Of a stretch of DNA of 64,000 nt, positions 33,351-41,878 are shown piece by piece; position 1 is the first letter of the stretch, and each line of letters opens with the position of its first letter. The DNA lies in NCBI RefSeq assembly GCF_024345535.1, contig NZ_JAGQBH010000007.1:1-64000 (forward strand), read 5' to 3'. Source of the stretch: Cyanobium sp. N.Huapi 1H5. GTDB lineage: Bacteria > Cyanobacteriota > Cyanobacteriia > PCC-6307 > Cyanobiaceae. The notes below the pieces were generated by a model. That model did no database searches and was not told where the DNA came from. It worked only from the letters and a program-made list of their open reading frames with translations. A program made the position numbers and the translations under genes.

Positions 33351-35942
33351 ATGACGAAATTCCCCCCACCCCTACGCTTCACAATTCCGGCGCTGATCGT
33401 CGCCAGTGGATTTTCCTTGGGTGCCATCAAGCTTGCCCTGGAAGTCCAAGATTTAAATCGTCGATCTGAGCAAAGTGCCGCCGCCTATCTGAAGTCTTCG
33501 GTCTCCCAGGCGGCGCGGATGGTTGACTATCTTTATCGAACGGATGATGAAGGTGATCAAGTCCTTGCTTTGATCAGCCAGCTGGGAACCAATCCAGGCT
33601 ATCGGAGCGTGATCCTTTTCAATGACAAGAACATTGTTCTTCGCGCCAGTGACTACAGCCTGGTGGGCCAACCCCTGGGGGTGACGGATGCTGCGCCCTT
33701 GGCGCCCATTTTTGCCGACTCACGTCGTACGCTCCGGGGAACGGTTCTGCTCTCAAGGGATCGCTTGCATCTGTCGGCCGTTTATCCCATTCTGCTCAAA
33801 CCCCTGCCCGATGAGCTGAAGCCATCTCGCATTGGGGTCTTCTACGTTGATTATAGTCTGAGAGAAGTAAAAGATAGTGCCTTCCGAGAAGCATTAAGAC
33901 GAACATTGGCCTTCAACGTTCTCCTGGTTGTTCTTGGAATCTGCGTATGGCTCTTTTTTCAGTACGCCCTTACACGCCGGATCAGGAAGCTCATTGATGT
34001 CAGTCATGCTCTGGGAGAAGGAGACCTGGCGGTGCGGAGTGGATTGGGTGGTTCTGATGAACTGGCCGGAATATCCGTGGCGTTTGATCAGATGGCGGAG
34101 AAAATGCAACAGAATGCGGTCCGCTTGCAACGGCAGGTGCAACGAGAACTGATCCTGCGTGAGATCACGGAGCGGATTCTGACGTTCCTTGAGCTCAAGC
34201 GTATCTTCCAGGTGGCGGTCAATGAAATGCTTCCCTATCTCGCCGTAGACCGAGTGGCCATCTACCAATTTGATCAAGAGTTGCAGTGCCATCGGGGTTC
34301 CTTCATTGCCGAGGCTGTCCAACCTGATACGGAACCGTTGATATCCGTTTCCATTGAGGATACATGTTTCGATGATGCTTTGGTATCTCGTTATCTCAAG
34401 GGCGGATGCCAGGTCATTGACGACGTGGCGACAGCTGACTTGGAGCCCTGCTATCGAGAGCTGCTTGTTGGTCTGAAGATTCAATCCAATCTGGTGGTTC
34501 CGCTGATCTGCGGTTCCCGCCTATGGGGGCTGCTCTGTATGCATCACTCCAAACGCCCTCGTCACTGGACTGAGGAAGACGTTCAGGTCGTGAACCATGT
34601 CGCGAGCCAGCTCAGTATCGCCATCCAGCAGGCTGATCTGTTCACGAAGTTGGAAGACGAACTTCAGGAGAAGAAGCTTGCTGAAGAACGCCTGATCACA
34701 GTGAATGAGGAGCTGGCCTCAATCAATGATCAACTGGCTCGGTCCACGCGCCTGAAGGATGAGTTCCTGGCCAACATGAGCCATGAACTGCGAACCCCGC
34801 TGAACGGAATCCTCGGCATGGCAGAATCGCTACAGGACAATATCTACGGTGAGGTCTCCACGATTCAACGCAAGGCATTGGAAGAGATCGATCGCAGTGG
34901 TAATCATCTGCTGGAGTTGATCAACGATATTCTTGACATCACGAAAATCGAAGCCGGTAAGCTTGAAGTCCATCTCCATCCTGCCTCGATCACGCTGCTC
35001 TGCCACTCCTGCATCTCCACGATTCAGAGAATGGCGGAGGCCAAGTCGATCCTTCTGTCATCGGAGATTGAATCCGATCTGCCTGTCGTCCTGCTGGATG
35101 AGCGGCTGCTGCGACAGGTTCTCATCAACCTCCTGAGCAATGCCGTCAAGTTCACTCCAGAGAAGGGAACCGTGCGCCTGGAGGTCAGGCTGGTCCGTTC
35201 TCCACAGGCGGCATCGGACCAGGCCACGCTTGAGCTCTGTGTCATCGATTCAGGCATCGGCATCGACCCTGAGGATCAGGACAAGATCTTTCAACCATTC
35301 GTGCAGATCGAGAGTGGCCTGAATCGCCAGTTCACCGGCTCAGGCCTTGGCCTCTCGATCGTGAAGCGAATCCTCCTGGCCCATGGTGGTGACATCGGGG
35401 TGCAATCGAGCCTGGGGCAGGGCACTCACTTCCGTGTCCAGCTTCCCGTGACCCTTGTCGCAGAGACGCCGACGGATGGTCCTGATGTTGCCATGGGCCA
35501 GGGTGGCTCTTCAGAGCCCGGTTCACAGGCCCGAATGGGTCGGCCAATGATCTTGCTGGCCGAGGACAGCCGGGTCAACCGGATGATCTATTCACGCTAT
35601 CTCACCGCCAAGGGATACCAGGTGCATGAGGCGGTCAATGGCCAGGAGGCGATCGACTTCCTGCAGGACCGTGTTCCTAGCCTGTTGATTCTCGACATGT
35701 CGATGCCGATGGTGGACGGCTTTGCGGTCCTGCGCATGATCCGCTCAAGTGAGAGACCAGAGCTGGCGGCAATTCCGATCATCGTGCTGACGGCCCTGGC
35801 GATGAAAGGTGATCGGGAAAAGTGCCTGGCTGCCGGTGCCAGCGAGTATCTGGCCAAGCCGGTGAAACTCCAACAGCTGGAGCAGACGATCAGGACAATC
35901 CTGGAGACGGCTGGCCAGAAAGGCTGGTATGTCGGTGCATGA
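33351..35942 (+). CDS. Hybrid histidine kinase with predicted DXCF cyanobacteriochrome GAF
   Basis: The 863-aa product (ATG 33351; GTG 33336 also possible) has TM1 (about 10-30), a periplasmic sensor region (about 30-180), TM2 (about 187-207), HAMP, a GAF domain (about 275-435), HisKA with MSHELRTPLNG (His478), HATPase with FTGSGLGLSIVK, and a C-terminal receiver (LLILDMSMPMVDGF, Asp782). The GAF contains EDTCFDDAL, a DXCF motif (Cys339), and LEPCYRELL, the canonical bilin-attachment position (Cys367), 28 residues apart, as in TePixJ (Cys494/Cys522). NLVVPL and LWGLLCMHH follow as in phytochrome-type GAFs. The usual His after the second Cys is Tyr. A light-sensing role is a strong prediction but unproven. 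No output beyond the receiver is present. Local GC falls to about 40-55%. Confidence 0.85.
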   Translation: MTKFPPPLRFTIPALIVASGFSLGAIKLALEVQDLNRRSEQSAAAYLKSSVSQAARMVDYLYRTDDEGDQVLALISQLGTNPGYRSVILFNDKNIVLRASDYSLVGQPLGVTDAAPLAPIFADSRRTLRGTVLLSRDRLHLSAVYPILLKPLPDELKPSRIGVFYVDYSLREVKDSAFREALRRTLAFNVLLVVLGICVWLFFQYALTRRIRKLIDVSHALGEGDLAVRSGLGGSDELAGISVAFDQMAEKMQQNAVRLQRQVQRELILREITERILTFLELKRIFQVAVNEMLPYLAVDRVAIYQFDQELQCHRGSFIAEAVQPDTEPLISVSIEDTCFDDALVSRYLKGGCQVIDDVATADLEPCYRELLVGLKIQSNLVVPLICGSRLWGLLCMHHSKRPRHWTEEDVQVVNHVASQLSIAIQQADLFTKLEDELQEKKLAEERLITVNEELASINDQLARSTRLKDEFLANMSHELRTPLNGILGMAESLQDNIYGEVSTIQRKALEEIDRSGNHLLELINDILDITKIEAGKLEVHLHPASITLLCHSCISTIQRMAEAKSILLSSEIESDLPVVLLDERLLRQVLINLLSNAVKFTPEKGTVRLEVRLVRSPQAASDQATLELCVIDSGIGIDPEDQDKIFQPFVQIESGLNRQFTGSGLGLSIVKRILLAHGGDIGVQSSLGQGTHFRVQLPVTLVAETPTDGPDVAMGQGGSSEPGSQARMGRPMILLAEDSRVNRMIYSRYLTAKGYQVHEAVNGQEAIDFLQDRVPSLLILDMSMPMVDGFAVLRMIRSSERPELAAIPIIVLTALAMKGDREKCLAAGASEYLAKPVKLQQLEQTIRTILETAGQKGWYVGA

Positions 35943-35993
35943 TCGCCGCTCACGCGGCCGCCAGAGAATCCATTCCTGCCCTGGACGGGAGGA

Positions 35994-37091
35994 TCAGCCG
36001 ATCCGTCCCTGCAGCTTGCTGTTCACACCTGCCCCGGTGCGATCGCCTTGTGTGGCGACAGGCTCGGGTGTTTCGCGATCATCCTCGTAGAGGCTCCTCA
36101 GCTTCTTGATCTCCTCCATCAAGGCCTCTCCATCGGCCAGCAGCTCGACAATCGTTTCATGCCGCTCCGGCTGATAGGCCGTGATACCGAAGGAGAACGA
36201 GATGGCATAGCCCTTGTTTGTCAGCCTGTTGTCCTGGCTGAGGGCCTTCTTGATCCGATGGACCACGATCTCTGCCTGTTCCCGGGTCGCGTTGATCAGC
36301 AGGACCACAAACTCATCGCCCCCCAGCCTGGCCACCACATCGGAGTCTCGGCAGACATCCTTGATCCGATCGGCCAGGTTGATGAGCACCTCATCGCCCT
36401 CTTGACGCCCATGGCGCTGATTGAAGCGCTGGAAATCGTCCAGGTCGAGATAGAGAAGTGAAACGGGTGTTGCCTGGCGGGTGCAGAGTTGCAGACTCTG
36501 CTGGGCGAGGGCAAGGAAACCGCGGCGGTTCTCCAGGCCGGTGAGCCGATCCCTGATGGCAAGAAGTGTGGAGCCGATCTCCTGCTCCACCACTTTCGCC
36601 AGATCTTTCAGGATCTCGATCTGATCCTCATCCAGGGTTCGGGGCACCTGATCGACGATGCACAGCGTTCCGATCTTGCGATTGTCCACCGTCAGCGGAC
36701 AGCCGGCATAGAAGCGGACATGGGGCTCGCCGAGGACCAGGGGATTGTCGTGGAAGCGTTCATCTTCAAGGGCATCGGGGACGATGAACGCGTCGGACCC
36801 GAGAATCGCATGGCCACAGAAGGAAACGGTTCTGGAGGTTTCTGAAACTTCAAAACCCGCACAGGACTTGAACCATTGACGGCTTTCGTCCAGGAGGCTG
36901 ACCATCGCGATCGGCACCTTGAAGATGTGCCGCGCCATCCGGGTGAGGCGGTCGAAATGAGGGTCGTCCTGCTCCGTGTCCAGCAGGCGGAGCGATCGGA
37001 GCTTGGCGAGCCGAAGCCGTTCGTCGTCTGGGGTCTCGGGTGGTTTCAATCGATCCCTCTCTGGGTCATGACTGGTCGACAGGACAATCAT
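35994..37091 (-). CDS. GAF-GGDEF diguanylate cyclase
   Basis: A 365-aa soluble protein. Residues about 25-165 form a non-bilin GAF domain of the type RLLDTEQDDPHFDRLTRMAR...FSL, ending with SLLDESRQWFKSCAGF and CPLTVDNRKIGTLCIVD. The GGDEF domain (about 185-345) keeps the catalytic LGGDEF and a product-inhibition I-site, RDSD, exactly five residues upstream. So it should make c-di-GMP with feedback control. It is convergent with the hybrid kinase. There is no receiver domain, so any link to that kinase must go through another protein. Confidence 0.92.
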   Translation of the reverse strand: MIVLSTSHDPERDRLKPPETPDDERLRLAKLRSLRLLDTEQDDPHFDRLTRMARHIFKVPIAMVSLLDESRQWFKSCAGFEVSETSRTVSFCGHAILGSDAFIVPDALEDERFHDNPLVLGEPHVRFYAGCPLTVDNRKIGTLCIVDQVPRTLDEDQIEILKDLAKVVEQEIGSTLLAIRDRLTGLENRRGFLALAQQSLQLCTRQATPVSLLYLDLDDFQRFNQRHGRQEGDEVLINLADRIKDVCRDSDVVARLGGDEFVVLLINATREQAEIVVHRIKKALSQDNRLTNKGYAISFSFGITAYQPERHETIVELLADGEALMEEIKKLRSLYEDDRETPEPVATQGDRTGAGVNSKLQGRIG

Positions 37092-37327
37092 CGGTAAACG
37101 GAAGGGATGGGTTCACTCCCTGCTCAGGGGCCCGTGGTGGACAGCGCCATCCTGAAATTGGGATTTGATCCGTTGCCGGAATCAATCCGTTGGGTTGGGA
37201 TTGCCGATGGTCAGCCCTGGGTAATCAATACCGAGATTAGCCTGTTTTTGCTGTTGTTTCCGACCACTGTTCCTTAGTGCCGACTTCAGCACTGCTGGCA
37301 GTGAAGGGAAGGAGAGACAGCAAACTT
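37092..37327. other. Intergenic region between the cyclase and ClC genes
   Basis: A 236-bp gap upstream of the cyclase and downstream of the ClC gene, both on the minus strand. GC is lower than the flanks. It holds a hairpin AGTGC/GCACT (in GTGCTGAAGTCGGCAC on the reverse strand) whose loop and GTCGGCAC side resemble part of element A upstream of nrtA. The similarity covers only about 25 bp. I see no small gene in it. Confidence 0.35.
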
Positions 37328-38743
37328 TCAGTCCTCTTTCAGTTTCCCCGCGCCGCCTGAGGCGTGGGCGTCCAGCCAGCGTTCGAGCTGCACATCGTTC
37401 CAGGTGTCCTGGTTCACCCAGCGGCCGATCGGTGCCGCCAGGCCGGCCACCAGCAGCAACCAGGGCAGCAGCGCCATGGTTCCAGCGATCTGCATCACGA
37501 ACAGCGCGCAGAACAGGGGCGTGCGGCAGGCTCCGCTGAACAGGGCGGTCGCCCCGGTCCACACCAGCAGCTGACGTTCCAGGGGGGGCAGGTCGCCGAT
37601 CAGGGGTCCGGCCAGCAGCGCACCGAGTGACATCGCGTCGTGCATGACGCCGCCAGGGGCGCCGATGGCGATGCTCAGCACCGAAGCGAGCAGCCGCCAG
37701 GGGAGGATCGCCAGCCCCGGCCGATCCTCGCCGTAGGCCATGCGCAGGATCAGAAGCTGGCCGTCGTTGAGGCTCCAGCCATCGCTGGCGACGGCCGCCA
37801 GGCTGATCACCAGGGCGGCGAGCAGCGCCAAGATCAGGGGCCTCGCCAAGCCCGATCCCCCCGCCTTGGCCGGCCCGGCGAGCCAGCGGCCCCAGCACCC
37901 CGCCATCCAGGCGGTGGCGCCGCTGAACACTCCCCCCAGCCATCCCGCCGCGAGGGTGAGCAGCAGGGCGGGTGCGATCAGGTGGGGGCCCCCGCCCACC
38001 AGCAGGCTGACGCCGGCATGGTGGGCGGGGGCCGCGTCCGGGGTGCTGGCCCAGAGGCCGGTGGCGACCCCGAGCATCACGCCCGCTCCCGCCGTCAGCA
38101 GCGTTCCGTTGATGAGCGCCGCGGAGCGCCGGCGGCAGAGCTCCTCGATGGCATAGGTGACCCCCAGCAGGACGGAGTTGAAGGCGATGCCCAGGCCGGC
38201 CCCGGCGCCGGTCGCCAGCAGCACCGGCAGCGGCAGACGTTTCAGGGGGGCCACCCGCTCCCGCAGCGCCAGCAGCAGGCTCGCCCCCAGGGAGGCGGAG
38301 GGGGATTCCAGGCCCACGGTGAGGCTGGCGCCGTGGGTGAGCAGCAACAGCGGCAACCGGGCCAGCTGGCGCCTGAGATCCAGGGAGGCGAGGGCCGCGG
38401 TGCGGGCGGGACCCTGGTGCACCCGCTCCAGCTGCAGGGCCAGCACCCCGGTGAGTCCGCCCCCGCGGCCACCCTTCAGGGGGCCGTTCGCCAGCAGGGT
38501 CAGCAGCACCGTGCCGGCGAACACGAGCAGGAGGCTGCCGCCGGGGATGCCCCCATCCCCGCCCAGGGGCCAGGCCTGCTGGAGGCGGAAGCCGAGAGCC
38601 GAGAGCCACTGGTACGGCTGCAGCACCAGCAGCAGCGGCAGCGACACCAGCAGCAGGGCGACCACCTGACCGAGCCGCAGACTGCCGTCGCGACGCGCAT
38701 CGGCGGCATCGATCGCTTCGGGGGGCATCGTCATGGGCTCCAT
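37328..38743 (-). CDS. ClC-family chloride channel/antiporter, divergent motifs
   Basis: A 471-aa protein with 10 or more hydrophobic helices. The gating motif G-x-E-x-P is present as VGLESPSASLGAS, keeping the gating glutamate. The GSGIP-equivalent loop reads GGRGGGLTGV and the GxFxP-equivalent reads GGVFSGATAW, so the anion-coordinating loops are degenerate. The start overlaps the tolC-like stop by 13 bp, making this the last gene of a five-gene operon. It may carry chloride or another anion, perhaps to balance charge during export. Ion is not decided by the sequence. Confidence 0.78.
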   Translation of the reverse strand: MEPMTMPPEAIDAADARRDGSLRLGQVVALLLVSLPLLLVLQPYQWLSALGFRLQQAWPLGGDGGIPGGSLLLVFAGTVLLTLLANGPLKGGRGGGLTGVLALQLERVHQGPARTAALASLDLRRQLARLPLLLLTHGASLTVGLESPSASLGASLLLALRERVAPLKRLPLPVLLATGAGAGLGIAFNSVLLGVTYAIEELCRRRSAALINGTLLTAGAGVMLGVATGLWASTPDAAPAHHAGVSLLVGGGPHLIAPALLLTLAAGWLGGVFSGATAWMAGCWGRWLAGPAKAGGSGLARPLILALLAALVISLAAVASDGWSLNDGQLLILRMAYGEDRPGLAILPWRLLASVLSIAIGAPGGVMHDAMSLGALLAGPLIGDLPPLERQLLVWTGATALFSGACRTPLFCALFVMQIAGTMALLPWLLLVAGLAAPIGRWVNQDTWNDVQLERWLDAHASGGAGKLKED

Positions 38744-40518
38744 TGCAGGCGCGCCGGAACCGCGGCATCCGGATCCGTGGGCATGGGCAGCAGTTCGCGC
38801 AGCAGCTGGGCGTAGGTGATGTTCACGTTCACGGTGGCCTCCAGCCGCTGCACCAGGCTGCCGATCAGCCGTTCCTGGGTGTTGGAGAGATCCAGCTCGC
38901 TACTCAGCCCCGCCTGGTAGCGCAGCCGGGCGTCCCGGAAGGCCTCCAGGCTCGCCGTCACCCCCCGCCGGGCGGCCACCAGCCGCGCCAGGCTGGCCTC
39001 GTGGCCCAGGAAGGCCTGCTCAATCCGCAGCCGGATGTCGTTGCGCTGGGCGGCGTACTGCTGGGCCACCGCGGCCCCGCGGCGGGCCAGGGCCCGGGCC
39101 TGGCCCCGGGTGGTGCCGGCGTCGAACAGCAGCCAGCTCACCGCCAGGCCCACCGACCAGTCGGTGCCGTAGGTGTTGAGGGAGGTGGCCACCGTGGTGC
39201 CGCAGCAGCCGCCGTCGGCGACGCGCACGTTCCAGTTGTTGGTGTTGGTGGCCCCGGCCCCGGCGCTGGCGAACAGCGAGAGCTTCGGCAGCAGTTCGGC
39301 AGCGACCGCATCCTTCTGGCTCAGCAGCGCCTCGCGGGTGGCCAGCAGGGCTTCCAGTTCCGGGTTGTCCCGGAAGGAGGCCAGCAGGCTGGCCTCCAGG
39401 TCGAGGGGCCAGCGGGGCTGCAGGCGGATCGGGTCGCTGGCGGTGGGGGTCAGCTGGGGTGGCAGGTTGAGCAGGGCCGCCAGCCGCCGGCGGGCGACCG
39501 CCCGTTCCGCCAGGGCCGCGATCAGCTGCTCCTCGCCCTCCGCTTCGATCGCCTGCCGCCGCAGCACGTCGAGCCGGGGAACCAGTCCGGCCTGCTTGAG
39601 ATCCAGGCTGTCCTGCAGGATCAGCAGGTCGTTGCGCACGACGGCCTCGCGGATGCGCACCAGCTGGTCGGCCCGCTGCAGCTGGTAGTAGCCCTCGCTC
39701 AGGGACAGCTGCAGCCGCCGCAGGGCATCGGCGTAATCCAGACGGCTGCCGCGCAGACGCGCCAGGGCCGCCCGCGCCTTCGGGGTGCGGGCGAAATCCA
39801 GCAGCTCATAACGAAGCGCCAGGCCGCCCGAGACCCCGTTGGCGTTGTTGTTGAGGGAGCCCCTGCCGCCGGGGGGGATGAAGAAGGGGTTGCTGGGGGC
39901 GAACAGGGTCCCGGTGCCGGTGGGGGAGAAAAAGCTGGTGCTCGCCTGGTCGGTACCGCCGGCGGCGTAGGCGGAGATCCGGGGCCAGTAGGTGCCCATC
40001 TGGCTTTGCAGCTCGGCCAGGGCCGCCGCCACCGCTTCGCGGCGGGCCTGCAGGCCCGGACTGTTGGCGAAGCCGATCGCCAGCGACTGCTCCAGGCTCA
40101 GGGCCTGAAGCTGGCCCGGGCGCAGGTTGCCGGCCTCCGGCAGCGCCAGGGGCGGCAGGGGAACGCTGTCCTGCGGTGGCCCGGGAATCGCGCTGGATTC
40201 CGCAGGCCCCAGCAGCGCCTCCGGCAGCGGCGGCCTGGGGGCCCCGTCAGCGGGGAGCGGCGCCGCCTCGCCGGGGAGCAGCTCCTCGAGGGCACGGATC
40301 TGGCGATCCAGGTCGTTCCAGCGGCGTTCGAGGCGTCGCACGTCGCCGGCGCTGGCCGCCGGCAGGGGTTGGCCCGCGACGGGCCCAAGGCCGAGGCTCA
40401 GCACCATCCCGGGCACCATCCCGGCAAGGATCCACCTGGCCAGGGGCCGCCCCGTTTCGCTGCCCCCCATGGCCTCCCGTTCCCCCCATCCGGCGCCCAG
40501 TTTGCTCGACATCGGCAT
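38731..40518 (-). CDS. TolC-family outer membrane efflux protein
   Basis: A 595-aa protein. ATG 40518 is followed by another ATG 15 codons on, either of which precedes the hydrophobic signal (WILAGMVPGMVLSLGLG). The body shows two repeated helical-barrel halves. Typical are QALSLEQSLAIGFANSPGLQARREAVAAALAEL-type helices (QALSLEQSLAIGFANSPGLQ) and the C-terminal FRDARLRYQAGLSSELDLSN. It would form a trimeric outer-membrane channel for export. The start lies 9 nt after the OprB-like stop, within a five-gene operon. The usual partners are an adaptor (HlyD/AaeA) and an inner-membrane pump; here only pumps of FUSC type are close. Confidence 0.88.
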   Translation of the reverse strand: MPMSSKLGAGWGEREAMGGSETGRPLARWILAGMVPGMVLSLGLGPVAGQPLPAASAGDVRRLERRWNDLDRQIRALEELLPGEAAPLPADGAPRPPLPEALLGPAESSAIPGPPQDSVPLPPLALPEAGNLRPGQLQALSLEQSLAIGFANSPGLQARREAVAAALAELQSQMGTYWPRISAYAAGGTDQASTSFFSPTGTGTLFAPSNPFFIPPGGRGSLNNNANGVSGGLALRYELLDFARTPKARAALARLRGSRLDYADALRRLQLSLSEGYYQLQRADQLVRIREAVVRNDLLILQDSLDLKQAGLVPRLDVLRRQAIEAEGEEQLIAALAERAVARRRLAALLNLPPQLTPTASDPIRLQPRWPLDLEASLLASFRDNPELEALLATREALLSQKDAVAAELLPKLSLFASAGAGATNTNNWNVRVADGGCCGTTVATSLNTYGTDWSVGLAVSWLLFDAGTTRGQARALARRGAAVAQQYAAQRNDIRLRIEQAFLGHEASLARLVAARRGVTASLEAFRDARLRYQAGLSSELDLSNTQERLIGSLVQRLEATVNVNITYAQLLRELLPMPTDPDAAVPARLQWSP

Positions 40519-40527
40519 CTCCGGCTC

Positions 40528-41874
40528 CTAGAAGCTGAAACCCAGCTGCAGGCCCGCCGCGAACAGGCCCGGCACGCGGCCGGCCCCCCCCGGATTGAGG
40601 ATCCACTGGAGGCTGGGCTGGAGGTTGAAGGATTGGTTGAACCGGATCTGGTAGCCCAGCTCCACCACCCCCTCGTGGCTCAGACCCGGGTGGCTGACCG
40701 GACTGAACCCGGTGCGGGCCACGCCGAGGATCAGCAGGTCGAGGGGACGGCCGGGGAGCACCCCCTGGCTCACCAGGCCGCCGCCGATGTAGCTGGGGGT
40801 GGGATTGGCGGCGGTGTCGAAGCCCGCGGTGGTGGCGGCCCAGAGCCGGTGGTCGAGGCCCCAGGGCAGGGCCACGGGCACGGTGGCGCTGCCGTACAGG
40901 CCCCGGTTCGGCCCGGTGCCGGCATAGGCCGCCAGCTGCAGCAGGCCGCCGGGCAGCTGCCGTTCCACCGCTACCGGCTGGCCGCAGCTCCGTCCCCGGG
41001 GCCTGAGGGCCTCTCGCTCGCGGCAGGCGGCGATCGGGACCCCCAGCCCGCGGTTGAGCCAGGGGGCCGCGTAGCTCCACTGCAGCTGGTGGGTCCAGCC
41101 GCGCCCGGGGGGCAGGCCGCTGGCGGTCCCCAGGAGCCTGGCGACCTCGTCGGTGGCGGCCAGGTTGAAGCTGGCCAGCCGCAGGGTGGTGGCCGGGGTG
41201 GGCCGCAGCACCAGCAGGCCGCCCGGGGCGGCCACGGGAAAGACGGGAAAGTTCGGGATCGTGAACAGCACCGGCGCCCCGTTGAGGGCGTCGTGGACGT
41301 AGAAGTCCTCGATCGGCGTGCTGAACAGGTCCGGATCCATGCCCACCAGGCCCGCCTCCAGGCTCCAGCGGCCGTCGTCGGAGCGGCGCTCCAGGCTGGC
41401 GCGGGTGGGCCAGAACCCCACCGGGTTGGCCACCTCCTGCAGGGGCAGTGCCGCCCCCAGTCGCTGGGCGTAGGTGGGGTCGCCGTTGTAGGCGGCGATG
41501 GCCAGATGCATCGCCCATCGCTTCCATTCGCCTGCCGCCGCCTCGCCGGCGGGAGCTCGCAGGGTGAGGGCCAGGGTCGTCTGCTGGATCCAGTTCGCCT
41601 GCTTCACCAGACCGCCGACGGGGTTGGCCATCGGTTCGGCCAGGACCTCCAGGTCCAGATCCACCCAGGCCGGCAGACCCAGGCCCTGCTGGAGGGTGCC
41701 CCAGCCTGGCTCCAGGCGGACCAGGGGCGGCTCCGGTGGCGCCGGGTCAGCCGTGGGCCCGGGGGCGAGCGGTTCGGCGCTGCCGGATCCGGCTGCGGCC
41801 AGCAGCAGCAGCACCTGCGTCAGCGCCCGGCGACATCCGGGGGCCTGCGGTGGGGACGGGCGCGCTCCAGCCAT
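40528..41874 (-). CDS. OprB-like carbohydrate-selective porin
   Basis: A 448-aa protein from ATG 41874 with a signal (VLLLLAAAGSGSA). Blocks PAWVDLDLEVLAEPMANPVG, ALTLRAP and ending QWILNPGGAG followed by FAAGLQLGFSF are typical of OprB porins; the C-terminal aromatic residue (F) fits an outer-membrane beta-barrel. Unlike many cyanobacterial OprB-type proteins it lacks an obvious SLH domain. It starts 4 nt after the second FUSC gene and precedes the TolC-like gene. The substrate could be sugars or small anions. Confidence 0.78.
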   Translation of the reverse strand: MAGARPSPPQAPGCRRALTQVLLLLAAAGSGSAEPLAPGPTADPAPPEPPLVRLEPGWGTLQQGLGLPAWVDLDLEVLAEPMANPVGGLVKQANWIQQTTLALTLRAPAGEAAAGEWKRWAMHLAIAAYNGDPTYAQRLGAALPLQEVANPVGFWPTRASLERRSDDGRWSLEAGLVGMDPDLFSTPIEDFYVHDALNGAPVLFTIPNFPVFPVAAPGGLLVLRPTPATTLRLASFNLAATDEVARLLGTASGLPPGRGWTHQLQWSYAAPWLNRGLGVPIAACREREALRPRGRSCGQPVAVERQLPGGLLQLAAYAGTGPNRGLYGSATVPVALPWGLDHRLWAATTAGFDTAANPTPSYIGGGLVSQGVLPGRPLDLLILGVARTGFSPVSHPGLSHEGVVELGYQIRFNQSFNLQPSLQWILNPGGAGRVPGLFAAGLQLGFSF

Positions 41875-41878
41875 GGCG

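Noticed and set aside
37230-37310. A possible third copy of the nrtA-type 77-bp element before the cyclase gene
   Set aside because: Only about 25 bp (TGCTGAAGTCGGCAC region) resemble element A, and the conserved ends TTATCG and CCGGACTCCA are missing.
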